A stretch of 36,221 nt of DNA. Source: a bacterium. Lineage in GTDB: Bacteria > Myxococcota_A > UBA9160 > UBA6930. Both the position numbers and the translations under genes were made by a program. Each line of letters begins with the position of its first letter. The stretch's first letter is position 1. The stretch is taken from NCBI GenBank assembly GCA_024226235.1, contig JAAELW010000436.1, forward strand, positions 1 through 36,221. Direction: 5' to 3'. Below the pieces are notes generated by a model. The model did not search any database. It was not told the origin of the DNA and saw nothing but the letters and a program-made list of their open reading frames with translations. Of this stretch, positions 1 through 7,012 are shown piece after piece.

Positions 1-2
1 CG

Positions 3-317
3 CCCATCGGGGCCGCCGATGCAGACGCCGGCAAGGCCAACTACGACGCCCTTTGCTCCACATGCCACGGCCCGTCTGGCAAGGGCGATGGACCCGCCGG
101 GGCCGCATTGACCCCGCCGCCCCGAGACTTCTCGGTCGGCGAGTTCAAGTACGATTCGGACAAGAACGGAACCGCGGGAGAAGACACCGACCTGAAGTTG
201 GTCATCCAGAACGGCGCCGCAGCCTATGGCGGCAACCCGGTGATGGCGCCCTGGGGGTTCTTGACGGAGGCGGACATCGACAACGTGATCGCCTACATCC
301 GAACCATGAAGGAATAG
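3..317 (+). CDS. c-type cytochrome, 5' end cut by window edge
   Basis: The frame is open from the first bases of the window and ends at TAG 315-317, so the N terminus (presumably a signal sequence) lies outside. The visible part carries one heme-attachment motif, CSTCH, about 18 residues in, followed by HGPSGKGDGPAG, typical of small class I cytochromes. A PPPRDFS stretch follows, and near the C terminus a Met in GGNPVMAPWG is a likely axial ligand. The protein ends in an amphipathic helix (DIDNVIAYIRTMKE). It should act outside the cytoplasmic membrane in electron transfer. Its donor and acceptor cannot be read from the sequence. The TTG at 108 lies inside the heme domain, after CSTCH, so it is not a credible start. 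The lipoprotein cytochrome at 3889-4350 shows the same CxxCH ... PPRDF layout. Confidence 0.85.
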   Translation, partial: PIGAADADAGKANYDALCSTCHGPSGKGDGPAGAALTPPPRDFSVGEFKYDSDKNGTAGEDTDLKLVIQNGAAAYGGNPVMAPWGFLTEADIDNVIAYIRTMKE

Positions 318-338
318 CCCTAAGGGCTTGTTTTCAAA

Positions 339-369
339 GGGGAGGGAGCCATTCAATGGCTCCCTCCCC
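339..369 (+). terminator. Perfect palindrome between cytochrome c and rpoH; probable terminator or leader hairpin
   Basis: Bases 339-353 (GGGGAGGGAGCCATT) are the exact reverse complement of 355-369, with a single C between them. In RNA this would form a stem of about 12-14 bp closed by an A/T-rich loop. It starts 22 bases after the cytochrome stop and ends 48 bases before the rpoH start. There is no clear run of T after it (TCGCTCATTTC follows), so it is not a textbook intrinsic terminator. It could end the cytochrome transcript or, if rpoH is read through, form a structured leader. Confidence 0.6.
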
Positions 370-417
370 TCGCTCATTTCGGGCCCCCTGCGACCGACAG
401 GGCTATTATGGCTCAGG

Positions 418-1371
418 ATGTCTCCTGCGGACGATCGCGACTCTTCGCTTCCGGTTCCGAACGAGCCCAAGACAGAGAGCCTGCCGGCGGCGGCTCCGAG
501 CCAGCTCGATCAGGCCGACCCGCTCACCCGCTACATGGCGGAGCTGCGCCAGCACGCCCCCATTTCCCGCGAGGAAGAGCACGAGCTGGCCGTGCGCTGG
601 CGGGAAGAGGGCGACGAGGATGCCGGCCGGCAGCTCGTGCTGGCCAACCTGCGGCTCGTGGTCAAGATCGCGATGGAGTACCGCCGGGCCTGGACCCAGA
701 CCCTCGACCTGATCCAGGAGGGCAATGTGGGGCTGGTGCAAGCGGTCGAGCGCTTCGATCCGATGGCCGGCACCAAGCTCTCGACCTACGCGGCCTACTG
801 GATCCGCGCCTTCATCCTCAAATACCTGATCGACAACATCCGGCTGGTTCGGGTGGGTTCCAGCCGGGCACAACGCAAGCTCTTCTTCCGGCTGGGCAAG
901 GAGAAGCGCGAGCTCGAACGCCAGGGCTTCGAGGTAGCGCCGAAATTGTTGGCCGAGCGCCTCGACGTGAGCGAGCAGGACGTGATCGAGATGGAGCAGC
1001 GGCTTTCGGGCAGCGACCTCTCACTGGATGCTCCGGTCGGCGGGGAAGACGAGGACGGCGGCCGTTTCGGCGATTTCCTCTCCGCAAACCCGGGCCAGGA
1101 TGCGGAGGCCACGATGGTCAACCAGGACCTGCGCCGCACCTTCTTGGAGCATGTCCAGAAGTTCTCGGAGGAACTCGACCCGCGAGAGCACCGCATCATG
1201 AACGAGCGCGTGCTCGCCCAGGACCCCCGGACGCTGCAGGAGATCGGCGATGAGCTCGGACTCACCCGCGAGCGTGTTCGGCAGCTGGAGAAGGGGCTGG
1301 TGGACCGTCTCCGCACCTACCTGAACGACAATGTGGTCGACTTCGAGTACTACGCCCCGGGCGAGGATTGA
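418..1371 (+). CDS. rpoH: RNA polymerase sigma factor RpoH-like (sigma-32, heat shock type)
   Basis: A 317-residue sigma-70-family factor. Region 2 spans about residues 72-142 (LANLRLVVKIAMEY, then DLIQEGNVGLVQAVERFD and STYAAYWIRAFI). Region 4 is at about 250-300 (LDPREHRIMNER ... LTRERVRQLEKG), the helix-turn-helix that reads the -35 element. Residues 152-160 (QRKLFFRLG) match the RpoH box, which separates heat-shock sigma factors from RpoD and RpoS, so it probably directs heat-shock or other stress genes. I chose ATG 418. The open frame extends back to a TTG at 328, but that part runs through the 339-369 palindrome and resembles no sigma factor. The ribosome site is weak (CTCAGG). The C terminus is a short acidic tail. 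Some deltaproteobacteria have several RpoH-like paralogs, so the exact regulon is unknown. Confidence 0.9.
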   Translation: MSPADDRDSSLPVPNEPKTESLPAAAPSQLDQADPLTRYMAELRQHAPISREEEHELAVRWREEGDEDAGRQLVLANLRLVVKIAMEYRRAWTQTLDLIQEGNVGLVQAVERFDPMAGTKLSTYAAYWIRAFILKYLIDNIRLVRVGSSRAQRKLFFRLGKEKRELERQGFEVAPKLLAERLDVSEQDVIEMEQRLSGSDLSLDAPVGGEDEDGGRFGDFLSANPGQDAEATMVNQDLRRTFLEHVQKFSEELDPREHRIMNERVLAQDPRTLQEIGDELGLTRERVRQLEKGLVDRLRTYLNDNVVDFEYYAPGED

Positions 1372-1712
1372 CCGGCATCGGGCGAACCGGGGTCCGGAGC
1401 GCTCGCTCCGATCAAGGCGCGGACGACCCGAAGCGAGCGTCCCTCCAGCCGGGCGGCGCGCTCCGAGCGAGGCAGACGGGAGAACGCATGCCCGGGCCCT
1501 CGGATGAATGCCGGACGCCATTCGAGCCAGGCCAGTTCGAACCAGGCTCGACGGGCCGTGGCGACCCCACGATGGCGCAGCCAGCCTTCGGCGGCCGCTG
1601 TCAATGCGACCAGCCGGGCCGGATCCTCGATCCCCATTGCATCGGCCACGTTGGTCAGGGTACGCACGCTTCGCTGAGAGAGAATGCGATGATTTTTCCG
1701 TTCAATATCCAC
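1350..1712 (-). pseudogene. Possible remnant: N-terminal part of a GMC-oxidoreductase-like gene
   Basis: This is the only candidate in the 424-bp gap between rpoH and acylphosphatase. From GTG 1712 it reads about 120 residues. The start (IERKNHRILSQRSVRTL) and a later segment (FELAWLEWRP, then FSRLPRSERAARLEGRS) recall the helical leader found before the FAD domain in some GMC oxidoreductases and gluconate-dehydrogenase-like proteins. That is family recollection, not a search result. No FAD-binding GxGxxG part follows: the frame runs into the antisense of the rpoH 3' end and stops at 1350. If the resemblance holds, this is a truncated, non-functional fragment. Otherwise it is a small hypothetical gene or a chance frame. 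Bases 1685-1735 are distinctly A/T-richer than the surroundings and could hold promoters for either direction. Confidence 0.3.
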
Positions 1713-1795
1713 TAGTTGAAACCCATCTGGAGAATGGACATGAAGGCATGGGGAAACTTCCACTGGCGTCTCACGTCCGTCATTCTAGGGCGCAG

Positions 1796-2074
1796 ATGAG
1801 CAAGGCCCAGCAACGGCGGAGGCTCCGGATTCGCGGACGCGTGCAGGGCGTGGCGTTCCGTATCGCCACCCGCGACGCGGCCGCCCGCGTGGGAGCCCAT
1901 GGCTGGGTGTGCAATCGCGAAGACGGCAGCGTGGAAGCGGTCGTAGAGGGCAGCGACGCGCAGGTGGAAGCCGTGCTTGCCTTCTGTCGCGAAGGGCCCC
2001 GCTTCGCCCGGGTAGACGTCCTGGACGTGCAGACCGAGGCTCCCGAAGGCCTGCAGGGTTTCACGATCCGATGA
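1796..2074 (+). CDS. acyP: Acylphosphatase
   Basis: A 92-residue protein, the usual length for this family of cytoplasmic enzymes that hydrolyse acyl phosphates to carboxylate and phosphate. The family signature RGRVQGVAFR lies at residues 13-22. Arg22 corresponds to the catalytic phosphate-binding arginine, and Asn40 in GWVCNREDGSVE to the catalytic asparagine. The second family block is GWVCNREDGSVEAVVEG at 36-52. ATG 1796 follows AGGG at a reasonable distance (TAGGGCGCAG). Upstream in-frame starts would add a long tail not seen in the family. The stop overlaps the next start as ATGA (2071-2074), so the DUF192 gene is probably translationally coupled. The physiological substrate is unknown. 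Confidence 0.93.
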   Translation: MSKAQQRRRLRIRGRVQGVAFRIATRDAAARVGAHGWVCNREDGSVEAVVEGSDAQVEAVLAFCREGPRFARVDVLDVQTEAPEGLQGFTIR

Positions 2075-2550
2075 GCAGGCCTCTACTCGTACTCCTTCTG
2101 CTGCTCGTGCACCCTGCCTGCGAGGTGAACGAGCAGGCGCCGGAGGAACTGGGGCCGCGCCACGCGACAATCGAGATCGGCATCCATCGGATCGACGCCG
2201 AACTGGCCGACACGCCAGCCCGGCGCCAACGCGGGCTCTCGGGACGCACCACCCTCACCAGCGGACAGGGCCTGTTGTTCCCCTACGACCCACCGGCCGA
2301 GCCTGTCTTCTGGATGCCCGACATGCATTTCGACATCGACATCGTCTGGATCCGGGCCGGACGAATCCTCGGCGTACACGCAGACGTTCCTCATCAGGTA
2401 GAGCCTCCACTTCCCCGTTACGGCCCACCAGGACCGATCGATCTGGTTCTGGAGGTTCCGGCGGGCACCGCCCAGCGCAACGGCTGGCAGATCGGGGATG
2501 CAGTAGAGGTCGATCCTCCGCCCCGGTTCCGGGCAGGTGCGGCGGACTAG
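2071..2550 (+). CDS. DUF192 family exported protein
   Basis: A 159-residue protein. It starts with a short basic N terminus and a leucine run (RPLLVLLLLLVHPAC), a cleaved signal. The Cys after HPA could be a lipid-modified residue, but the lipobox is poor. The rest is a DUF192 domain: ELADTPARRQRGLSGR, then GLLFPYDPPAEPVFWMPDM, DIDIVWI and VLEVPAGTA are the conserved blocks. DUF192 proteins are small secreted or periplasmic proteins of unknown activity. The start overlaps the acylphosphatase stop by 4 nt. The stop shares the palindrome CTAG (2547-2550) with the stop of the convergent peptidase gene, so the two coding regions touch with no space for a separate terminator. Confidence 0.88.
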   Translation: MSRPLLVLLLLLVHPACEVNEQAPEELGPRHATIEIGIHRIDAELADTPARRQRGLSGRTTLTSGQGLLFPYDPPAEPVFWMPDMHFDIDIVWIRAGRILGVHADVPHQVEPPLPRYGPPGPIDLVLEVPAGTAQRNGWQIGDAVEVDPPPRFRAGAAD

Positions 2551-3821
2551 CGCGGAGCCGCTGGGAGGGGACTACCGCGCAGCTCCGCCTGGAGCGATGC
2601 CTCGAGGCCCGCGGTATCGACACCCACCGCCTCCCGAAGAGCGTCGTCTGCCTGCCAGCCCTCGCCGATGCGGCGCAGGAGCTGAGCTCTGGCGGCAGGC
2701 GTGCTGTGGCGCTCGATCCAGTCTGCAGCAAAGGTGGCAATCGCGTAGGCGAGCCTCGCCTCCCGATTGTCGAGACCCGCAAAGCTGGGCGCCAGCCGGC
2801 GAAGATCGATCCAGCCGCCGGCATCGAGAGCACTGCGCATGCGGGTCCGCTCGCCCCGCGAGAGGGGTACCCGCCGCTGAGAGGCCCGCTCGTAGATCTC
2901 GGCCAGCCCTTCGTTCAGCCAGAATGGACGATCACCGCCCGTCTGCTCACGGAACAACGCGTGGGTGTACTCGTGGACAAGCAGCGTGCGAAGCTCTCCC
3001 GCCGGATGGGCCTTCGAGACCACATGGATGCGGCCATCGAAGAAGCCGACGGTCTGGAAGCTGAAGCGGTGGGCATGGGCCTTCACGTAGGCGGCCTTGC
3101 CGTAGAGCACGACACCAGTGGGTTCAGCCGGATAGGCCCCGACGCGAGTGCCGACCAGGGAGCGAGCGTCATCCAGATAGCGGGCAACCGTGCGCGCGAA
3201 GGACACCTCCCCCTTCTGCAGGAGTTCTGCGTCCGCCTGGATCTGGAAAGCCTGGTGCTCGAGATCGACCAACCGAAGCGGTCCGGCAGCCGGCCGGTCC
3301 ATCAGCTCCCGCTCGTCTTCGAGCTGTGCCAGACGCTGCTCGGCAGAGGCGCGCCAGGGGTCGAAGCGATCTCCAGCCACAGACAGGAAAGTCCGCAGAT
3401 GGTCCTCGGCCTTCTCCAGGTGCCCGCGTCCGCCCTCGATCAGGGCCAGATAGAAGTGGGGCTCCGGACGGTCTGGATCGCTTCGCAGAAGCGACCGGAG
3501 AGCCGCACCCGCCCTGCCCGCCTCGCCCTTGCCGAGGTCGGCCACCGCATCTCGCAACACCCGGACCACCCGATCTTCATCGCGCCCGCTCCAGCCCGGC
3601 GGCGTCCACAGCGGCTCACCCCGACTGTCACCGCCCCAGAGCCCTCGAACCGCCTCCACATCCCCCGCCGGCAACGCACCCGGCGGCAGCCCGGAGCCGT
3701 CGTCCGTGATGTGGGTTCGACCCTCTTCGTCCACCCAGACATGCAGGTCCGCAGAGAGCAGCAGGCAGGCGATCGGAACCATCAGCGCGAGCCGGAAATG
3801 AGGGCGCATGAAGTACCCCAT
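2547..3821 (-). CDS. Exported zinc metallopeptidase-like protein (peptidase MA type) with DUF4124-like N terminus
   Basis: A 424-residue protein. The start at 3821 is set by GGAGGAG seven bases upstream. A second ATG (3809) is possible. Residues 7-24 form a hydrophobic signal. Residues 28-41 (VWVDEEGRTHITDD) resemble the short DUF4124 motif of exported proteins. Residues 82-165 look like one or two TPR-type helical pairs (HFYLALIEGGRGHLEKAEDHL). The C-terminal half is a gluzincin-type peptidase domain: HEYTH at 283-287 gives two zinc ligands and the catalytic Glu, and WLNEGLAE at 301-308 supplies the likely third ligand. It probably acts in the periplasm or at the envelope. The substrate is unknown. 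It is the last gene of a minus-strand run with cytochrome c, ArsC and the heme monooxygenase, 67 bases after the cytochrome stop. Confidence 0.85.
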   Translation of the reverse strand: MGYFMRPHFRLALMVPIACLLLSADLHVWVDEEGRTHITDDGSGLPPGALPAGDVEAVRGLWGGDSRGEPLWTPPGWSGRDEDRVVRVLRDAVADLGKGEAGRAGAALRSLLRSDPDRPEPHFYLALIEGGRGHLEKAEDHLRTFLSVAGDRFDPWRASAEQRLAQLEDERELMDRPAAGPLRLVDLEHQAFQIQADAELLQKGEVSFARTVARYLDDARSLVGTRVGAYPAEPTGVVLYGKAAYVKAHAHRFSFQTVGFFDGRIHVVSKAHPAGELRTLLVHEYTHALFREQTGGDRPFWLNEGLAEIYERASQRRVPLSRGERTRMRSALDAGGWIDLRRLAPSFAGLDNREARLAYAIATFAADWIERHSTPAARAQLLRRIGEGWQADDALREAVGVDTAGLEASLQAELRGSPLPAAPR

Positions 3822-3888
3822 CGGCCATCTCCTCCGCGAGTTGACTTCGGAACTCCAGACAGAAGCGGGGCCGATCGAGTGCCCTTCC

Positions 3889-4350
3889 TCAATCGACTCC
3901 TGCCGGACCTTCGGTGAAGATCCGGACGAAGCGCACCATCCCCCAGATCTTCTCTTCGCTCCAGCCGACGTCAGACCTCGGTCCATAGGCAGGCATCGCG
4001 GAGCGGTCGCCACCTCCGGTCAGGATCTGATAGAAGAGTTCGCCGTCGCTGCGGGTGGCCATGAACGCCGCGTCGGTGAAGTCGCGCGGGGGGACGCGGC
4101 GCTCGGCGGCATCCTTGCCCTTTCCCCGCCCGTCGATTCCGTGACAGCGCGCGCACTGTGCCTTGTACTTCTTCTCGAAGTAGCGAATCCGGTCGGGCGG
4201 AAGGTCGTCGACGGGGTTCGCGAGTTCGGCGTATTCCGCAGGGACGTCGTCGCGGGCACTTTGGCTGAGTGTGGGACCGGAAACTACGCACCCCAGAAGG
4301 CAGCCGCTGAGGAGCACCCACAGGGCCTTCTTGCCCTGCGATGTACTCAT
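3889..4350 (-). CDS. Lipoprotein c-type cytochrome
   Basis: A 153-residue protein. The N terminus MSTSQGKKALWVLLSGCLLG-C has a lipobox (LLGC, Cys21), so it is probably an outer- or inner-membrane-anchored lipoprotein facing the periplasm. One heme-c site, CARCH, is at residues 66-70, followed by GIDGRGKGKD and PPRDF. Met119 in RSAMPAYG is the likely distal heme ligand. The C-terminal helix WSEEKIWGMVRFVRIF is typical of cbb3-type or class I cytochrome domains. It is probably a small electron carrier or sensor. Upstream in-frame starts (to 4533) would remove the signal sequence from the N terminus, so ATG 4350 is preferred. It lies 52 bases after arsC on the same strand. Confidence 0.88.
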   Translation of the reverse strand: MSTSQGKKALWVLLSGCLLGCVVSGPTLSQSARDDVPAEYAELANPVDDLPPDRIRYFEKKYKAQCARCHGIDGRGKGKDAAERRVPPRDFTDAAFMATRSDGELFYQILTGGGDRSAMPAYGPRSDVGWSEEKIWGMVRFVRIFTEGPAGVD

Positions 4351-4402
4351 GTCAATGTGCACCCAGCCGCTCTGCTCCGGGAATGCGATCCGGCGTCGTC
4401 CG

Positions 4403-4747
4403 TCACAGGATCTCCAACACGTTTTCGGGCGGTCGCCCCAGCCGCGCGTTGCGTCCGCTGACCACGATGGGACGCTCGATGAGCACGGGGTTCGCGACCA
4501 TGGCATCCAGGAGTGCCTCGTCGTCAGCGTCACTGAGACCGAGGTCCGTGAACGTGCCCTCCTTCCTGCGCACCAGCGCGCTGGCCGGCTTGCCCAGCAT
4601 GCCCAGCAGGTCGACGAGGGTTTCCTTGCTCGGGGGCGTGTTCAGATACTCCACGATGTCGACCTCGATATCCCGATCCCTCAGCAACTGCAGAGTTTGG
4701 CGTGACTTCGAGCACGCGGGGTTGTGATAGAGGGTTACCGTCATCAC
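4403..4747 (-). CDS. arsC: ArsC-family (glutaredoxin-coupled type) arsenate reductase-like protein
   Basis: A 114-residue thioredoxin-fold protein. The family signature YHNPACSKSRQTL starts at residue 7, and the catalytic Cys is at residue 12 (11 if the second ATG is used). Arg-containing blocks (ALVRRKEGTF, NPVLIERPIVV) match the arginines that bind the oxyanion in E. coli ArsC. The expected reaction is reduction of arsenate to arsenite with glutathione and glutaredoxin. No arsR, arsB or acr3 gene is next to it, so it may be a housekeeping ArsC/YffB-like member rather than a real resistance gene. Tandem ATGs (4747, 4744) follow GGAG. It begins 21 bases after the heme monooxygenase stop, so the two are probably co-transcribed. 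Confidence 0.9.
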   Translation of the reverse strand: MMTVTLYHNPACSKSRQTLQLLRDRDIEVDIVEYLNTPPSKETLVDLLGMLGKPASALVRRKEGTFTDLGLSDADDEALLDAMVANPVLIERPIVVSGRNARLGRPPENVLEIL

Positions 4748-4768
4748 TGCTCCATTGAGACGCCGTCG

Positions 4769-5143
4769 CTACACGTCGCGCGACACGTCGAGATCGCTGC
4801 TCTGGAACACCTCGTGGATGTCCACGATGTTGGCACCGCGGAACATCTCCTTGGGCGCGGCTCTCTTGTGCGCCTCCGCGAAGGCCGCGCTCCGCGTCCA
4901 TGCGACGAAATCATCTATCGACCGCCACCAAGTCTTGATCTCGTAGTAGCCCTCGCCATCCGGATCGGGCCGCCATTCGCCCGACTCGTGATCGAACTTC
5001 ATCGGGCGCGGCCGGTGCACCTCGTTGCGGACGAAGCCCGGAGACTCGTCGACCAGATGGATACGCTTCTCGAAGCGATCTTCAAAGTCACTCTCGCAAC
5101 CCTCGGCAATGGGAATCCGGTTGGTAACAACGACCATGTTCAT
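4769..5143 (-). CDS. Antibiotic-biosynthesis-monooxygenase-fold protein, IsdG/HmoA-type heme monooxygenase candidate
   Basis: A 124-residue ferredoxin-like alpha/beta-barrel protein. The N-terminal strand VVVTNRIPIAEG and the later block TWWRSIDDFVAWTRSAAFAEAHK line up by eye with IsdG of Staphylococcus (ENRLTLTKG and [23 protein letters not shown]). The alignment places an Asn, a Trp and a His at the three positions that form the IsdG catalytic triad. It is therefore a good candidate for heme ring opening and iron release rather than a generic ABM protein. A middle segment (PRPMKFDHESGEWRPDPDGEG) is longer than in IsdG. Start choice lies between 5143 and 5137 (MNMVVV). The neighbouring cytochrome c fits a heme or redox theme, but there is no visible heme-uptake gene. 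Confidence 0.8.
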   Translation of the reverse strand: MNMVVVTNRIPIAEGCESDFEDRFEKRIHLVDESPGFVRNEVHRPRPMKFDHESGEWRPDPDGEGYYEIKTWWRSIDDFVAWTRSAAFAEAHKRAAPKEMFRGANIVDIHEVFQSSDLDVSRDV

Positions 5144-5270
5144 CCTGTCTATCGGGCCAGCCGCCGAAATGGACTCAGCAAGCTGCCGCGTACCCACAAA
5201 CTAATTCGTGCAGCCCAGCGCAACAGACCCCTCTGCTAGAAATCCCGCACCAAATGCCAGAATTCTGTCA

Positions 5271-5365
5271 TTAAGAAGCGGGGCCGGAGTTAAGAATTCA
5301 CTTGTTGAAAGGGGGCAAAGCCCCCTTTCAACAAGTGAATTCTTAACTCCGGCCCCGCTTCTTAA
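5271..5365. repeat. Perfect 46-bp inverted repeat with AAA loop
   Basis: Bases 5271-5316 are the exact reverse complement of 5320-5365, with AAA (5317-5319) between, checked base by base. The arms start with TTAAGAAGCGGGGCCGGAGT and end at the loop with GGGGGC/GCCCCC. The outer right arm supplies the TAA stop (5362-5364) of the AGPS-like gene. Inside each arm are an EcoRI-like GAATTC and two copies of TTAAGAA-type sequence. It could be a REP/BIME-type palindrome mobilised by a RAYT transposase, a miniature inverted-repeat element, or a very strong bidirectional terminator. No transposase lies nearby. Its A/T-richer stretches differ from the flanking genes. Confidence 0.95.
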
Positions 5366-6969
5366 CTCGGGTCGATCAGGACCCCGGGGTTGAGGATGGC
5401 TGCCGGATCGAGTTCGCGTTTTGCGGCGCGAAGGGCTCGGGCGAAGGGCTCGGGGCGCTGGCGGTCGTAGCCGTCCCGGTGCATGCGACCGACGGCATGA
5501 TGGTGGGTGCTGGTGCCGCCGGCGCGGATCACCGCATCCGTGGCGACGGCCTTGATGGCGGCCCACTGCTCGAGCTCTGCACCGAGTCGCCCACGGGTCG
5601 AGAAGGTGTAGTAGGGGGCGGGCCCATCCGGGTAGACGTGGGTGAAACGACAGGTGAGCGATCCCCCGCCGGTCACCTCGGCCATGCACTTCTCGACTGC
5701 GGCCCGCACCTCCCGGTCGAAGTCGGGCCAGCGATCCCAGGTGATCGAGGTCTCGAACGTATCGGCGATCAGACCGAGGCCCGTGATCAGGTTCAAGCCC
5801 TTTCCCACGCCAATGAACGCGCTGCGCCACGCACCGGCCGCCCCGCTGCGTCCCGTCGTCCTCTCGCTGGAATCGGACAGTCGGATCTCCTCCTCGCCCA
5901 TCTGCCCACCGCACTCACGGGCGATGGCCACGGCCTGGTGGATGTGTTGCTCCTGGGACAGCTCTGAGGATTCGAAGCCCACGATCAGCAGGGCCTGGCT
6001 TCCATCGAGGCCGGCGTTCTTGGCCTCCCGCGGATCGAGTAGCCGCAGGTTGGCCGGCCAGAGCTTGGCCTGGACGATGTGGCGGACGGCTTCCGCACCG
6101 GCATCCCAGCTGTCGAAGCGCAGGCTCGCGGTGGCACGAAACCGCGGACGGCGTTGGATGCGCATCCAGGCCTCGGTGATCACTCCCAGGATCCCCTCCG
6201 AGCCGATCGCCAGACGATCCGGGCTGGGCCCGGCGCCGCTCCCCGGCAACCGCCGGGATTCCCACCAGCCCGTAGGCGTCAGCATCCGTACGGATTCCAC
6301 GAAATCGTCGATGTGGGTGTGGTTCGTCGCGTAGTGGCCGCCGGCACGTGTCGCGATCCAGCCGCCCAGCGTCGACCACTCGAAGCTCTGGGGAAAGTGG
6401 CGCAGGGTGTGCCCGCTGGGCCGCAGCTGGTCTTCGAGTGCCGGGCCGAGCACACCGGCCTGAATGCGCGCAGCGCGCGATGTCTCATCGAGTTCGAGGA
6501 CGCGATTGAAGCGATCCAGATCGATCGTCACGCACAGCGGGTCGTCGTCGGGAACGCTGACCCCGTAGACGACAGACGATCCGCCACCCCACGGCACAGC
6601 ACTGCAAGATCGATCCGCACAGAAGGCCAACACCCGCTCGAGTTCGTCCTCATTGCGCGGGTGAGCCACGAAGTCCGGCGGGCGGGAAAACTCCCCACTG
6701 AAAGCGCGCAAACGCTCCGGGAAGCTGCTGCCGTAGGTATGAAAGGCACGCTCGTGGGGATCGTCCGCACAGAACGGACGCAGCGCCTCGCTGGCTTCGA
6801 TGCGCGGCGGGCGAAGCTCCAGCGCCCTTAGCGGCACGGCCTCCGGCACTTGCAGGTCACGCCCCCACTGCTCCGAGAGGCTCTTCGCGAAACCGACACG
6901 CTCCTCGTGGCTGGGCTCGTCGGACTCGAGGCCCCAGGCCCAGAGGCTGCGCCTGGCTTGCTTCGTCAT
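5362..6969 (-). CDS. FAD-linked oxidase, alkyldihydroxyacetonephosphate synthase (AGPS)-like
   Basis: A 535-residue protein. ATG 6969 follows GGAGG by eight bases. It starts with RRSLWAWGLE, like the KWNGWG opening of AGPS enzymes. The FAD-binding PCMH domain covers about 95-275, with PWGGGSSVVYG at 127-136 and WSTLGGWIATRAGG at 198-211, then IGSEGILGVITEA at 255-267. The C-terminal cap has GGTSTHHHAVG at 484-494, matching the triple-His active-site motif of AGPS, and a Tyr in APYYTF near 454. The known reaction exchanges the acyl chain of acyl-DHAP for a fatty alcohol, the first ether-bond step in ether lipids. No acyltransferase or alcohol-forming reductase is adjacent, so substrate is inferred. 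The stop codon lies inside the 46-bp palindrome. The nnrU stop is 43 bases upstream. Confidence 0.85.
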   Translation of the reverse strand: MTKQARRSLWAWGLESDEPSHEERVGFAKSLSEQWGRDLQVPEAVPLRALELRPPRIEASEALRPFCADDPHERAFHTYGSSFPERLRAFSGEFSRPPDFVAHPRNEDELERVLAFCADRSCSAVPWGGGSSVVYGVSVPDDDPLCVTIDLDRFNRVLELDETSRAARIQAGVLGPALEDQLRPSGHTLRHFPQSFEWSTLGGWIATRAGGHYATNHTHIDDFVESVRMLTPTGWWESRRLPGSGAGPSPDRLAIGSEGILGVITEAWMRIQRRPRFRATASLRFDSWDAGAEAVRHIVQAKLWPANLRLLDPREAKNAGLDGSQALLIVGFESSELSQEQHIHQAVAIARECGGQMGEEEIRLSDSSERTTGRSGAAGAWRSAFIGVGKGLNLITGLGLIADTFETSITWDRWPDFDREVRAAVEKCMAEVTGGGSLTCRFTHVYPDGPAPYYTFSTRGRLGAELEQWAAIKAVATDAVIRAGGTSTHHHAVGRMHRDGYDRQRPEPFARALRAAKRELDPAAILNPGVLIDPS

Positions 6970-7012
6970 CGCTTCGTCCTCCGCGATCAGACGTGCCCCA
7001 TGGGCCGCAACC

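Noticed and set aside
1372-1795. A tRNA or small RNA in the largest gap
   Set aside because: I found no cloverleaf, no CCA-adjacent acceptor pair and no strong hairpin there.
5201-5914. Frames on both strands running through the 46-bp palindrome
   Set aside because: They exist because each arm lacks stops in these frames; the rest is antisense or out-of-frame to the AGPS-like gene.
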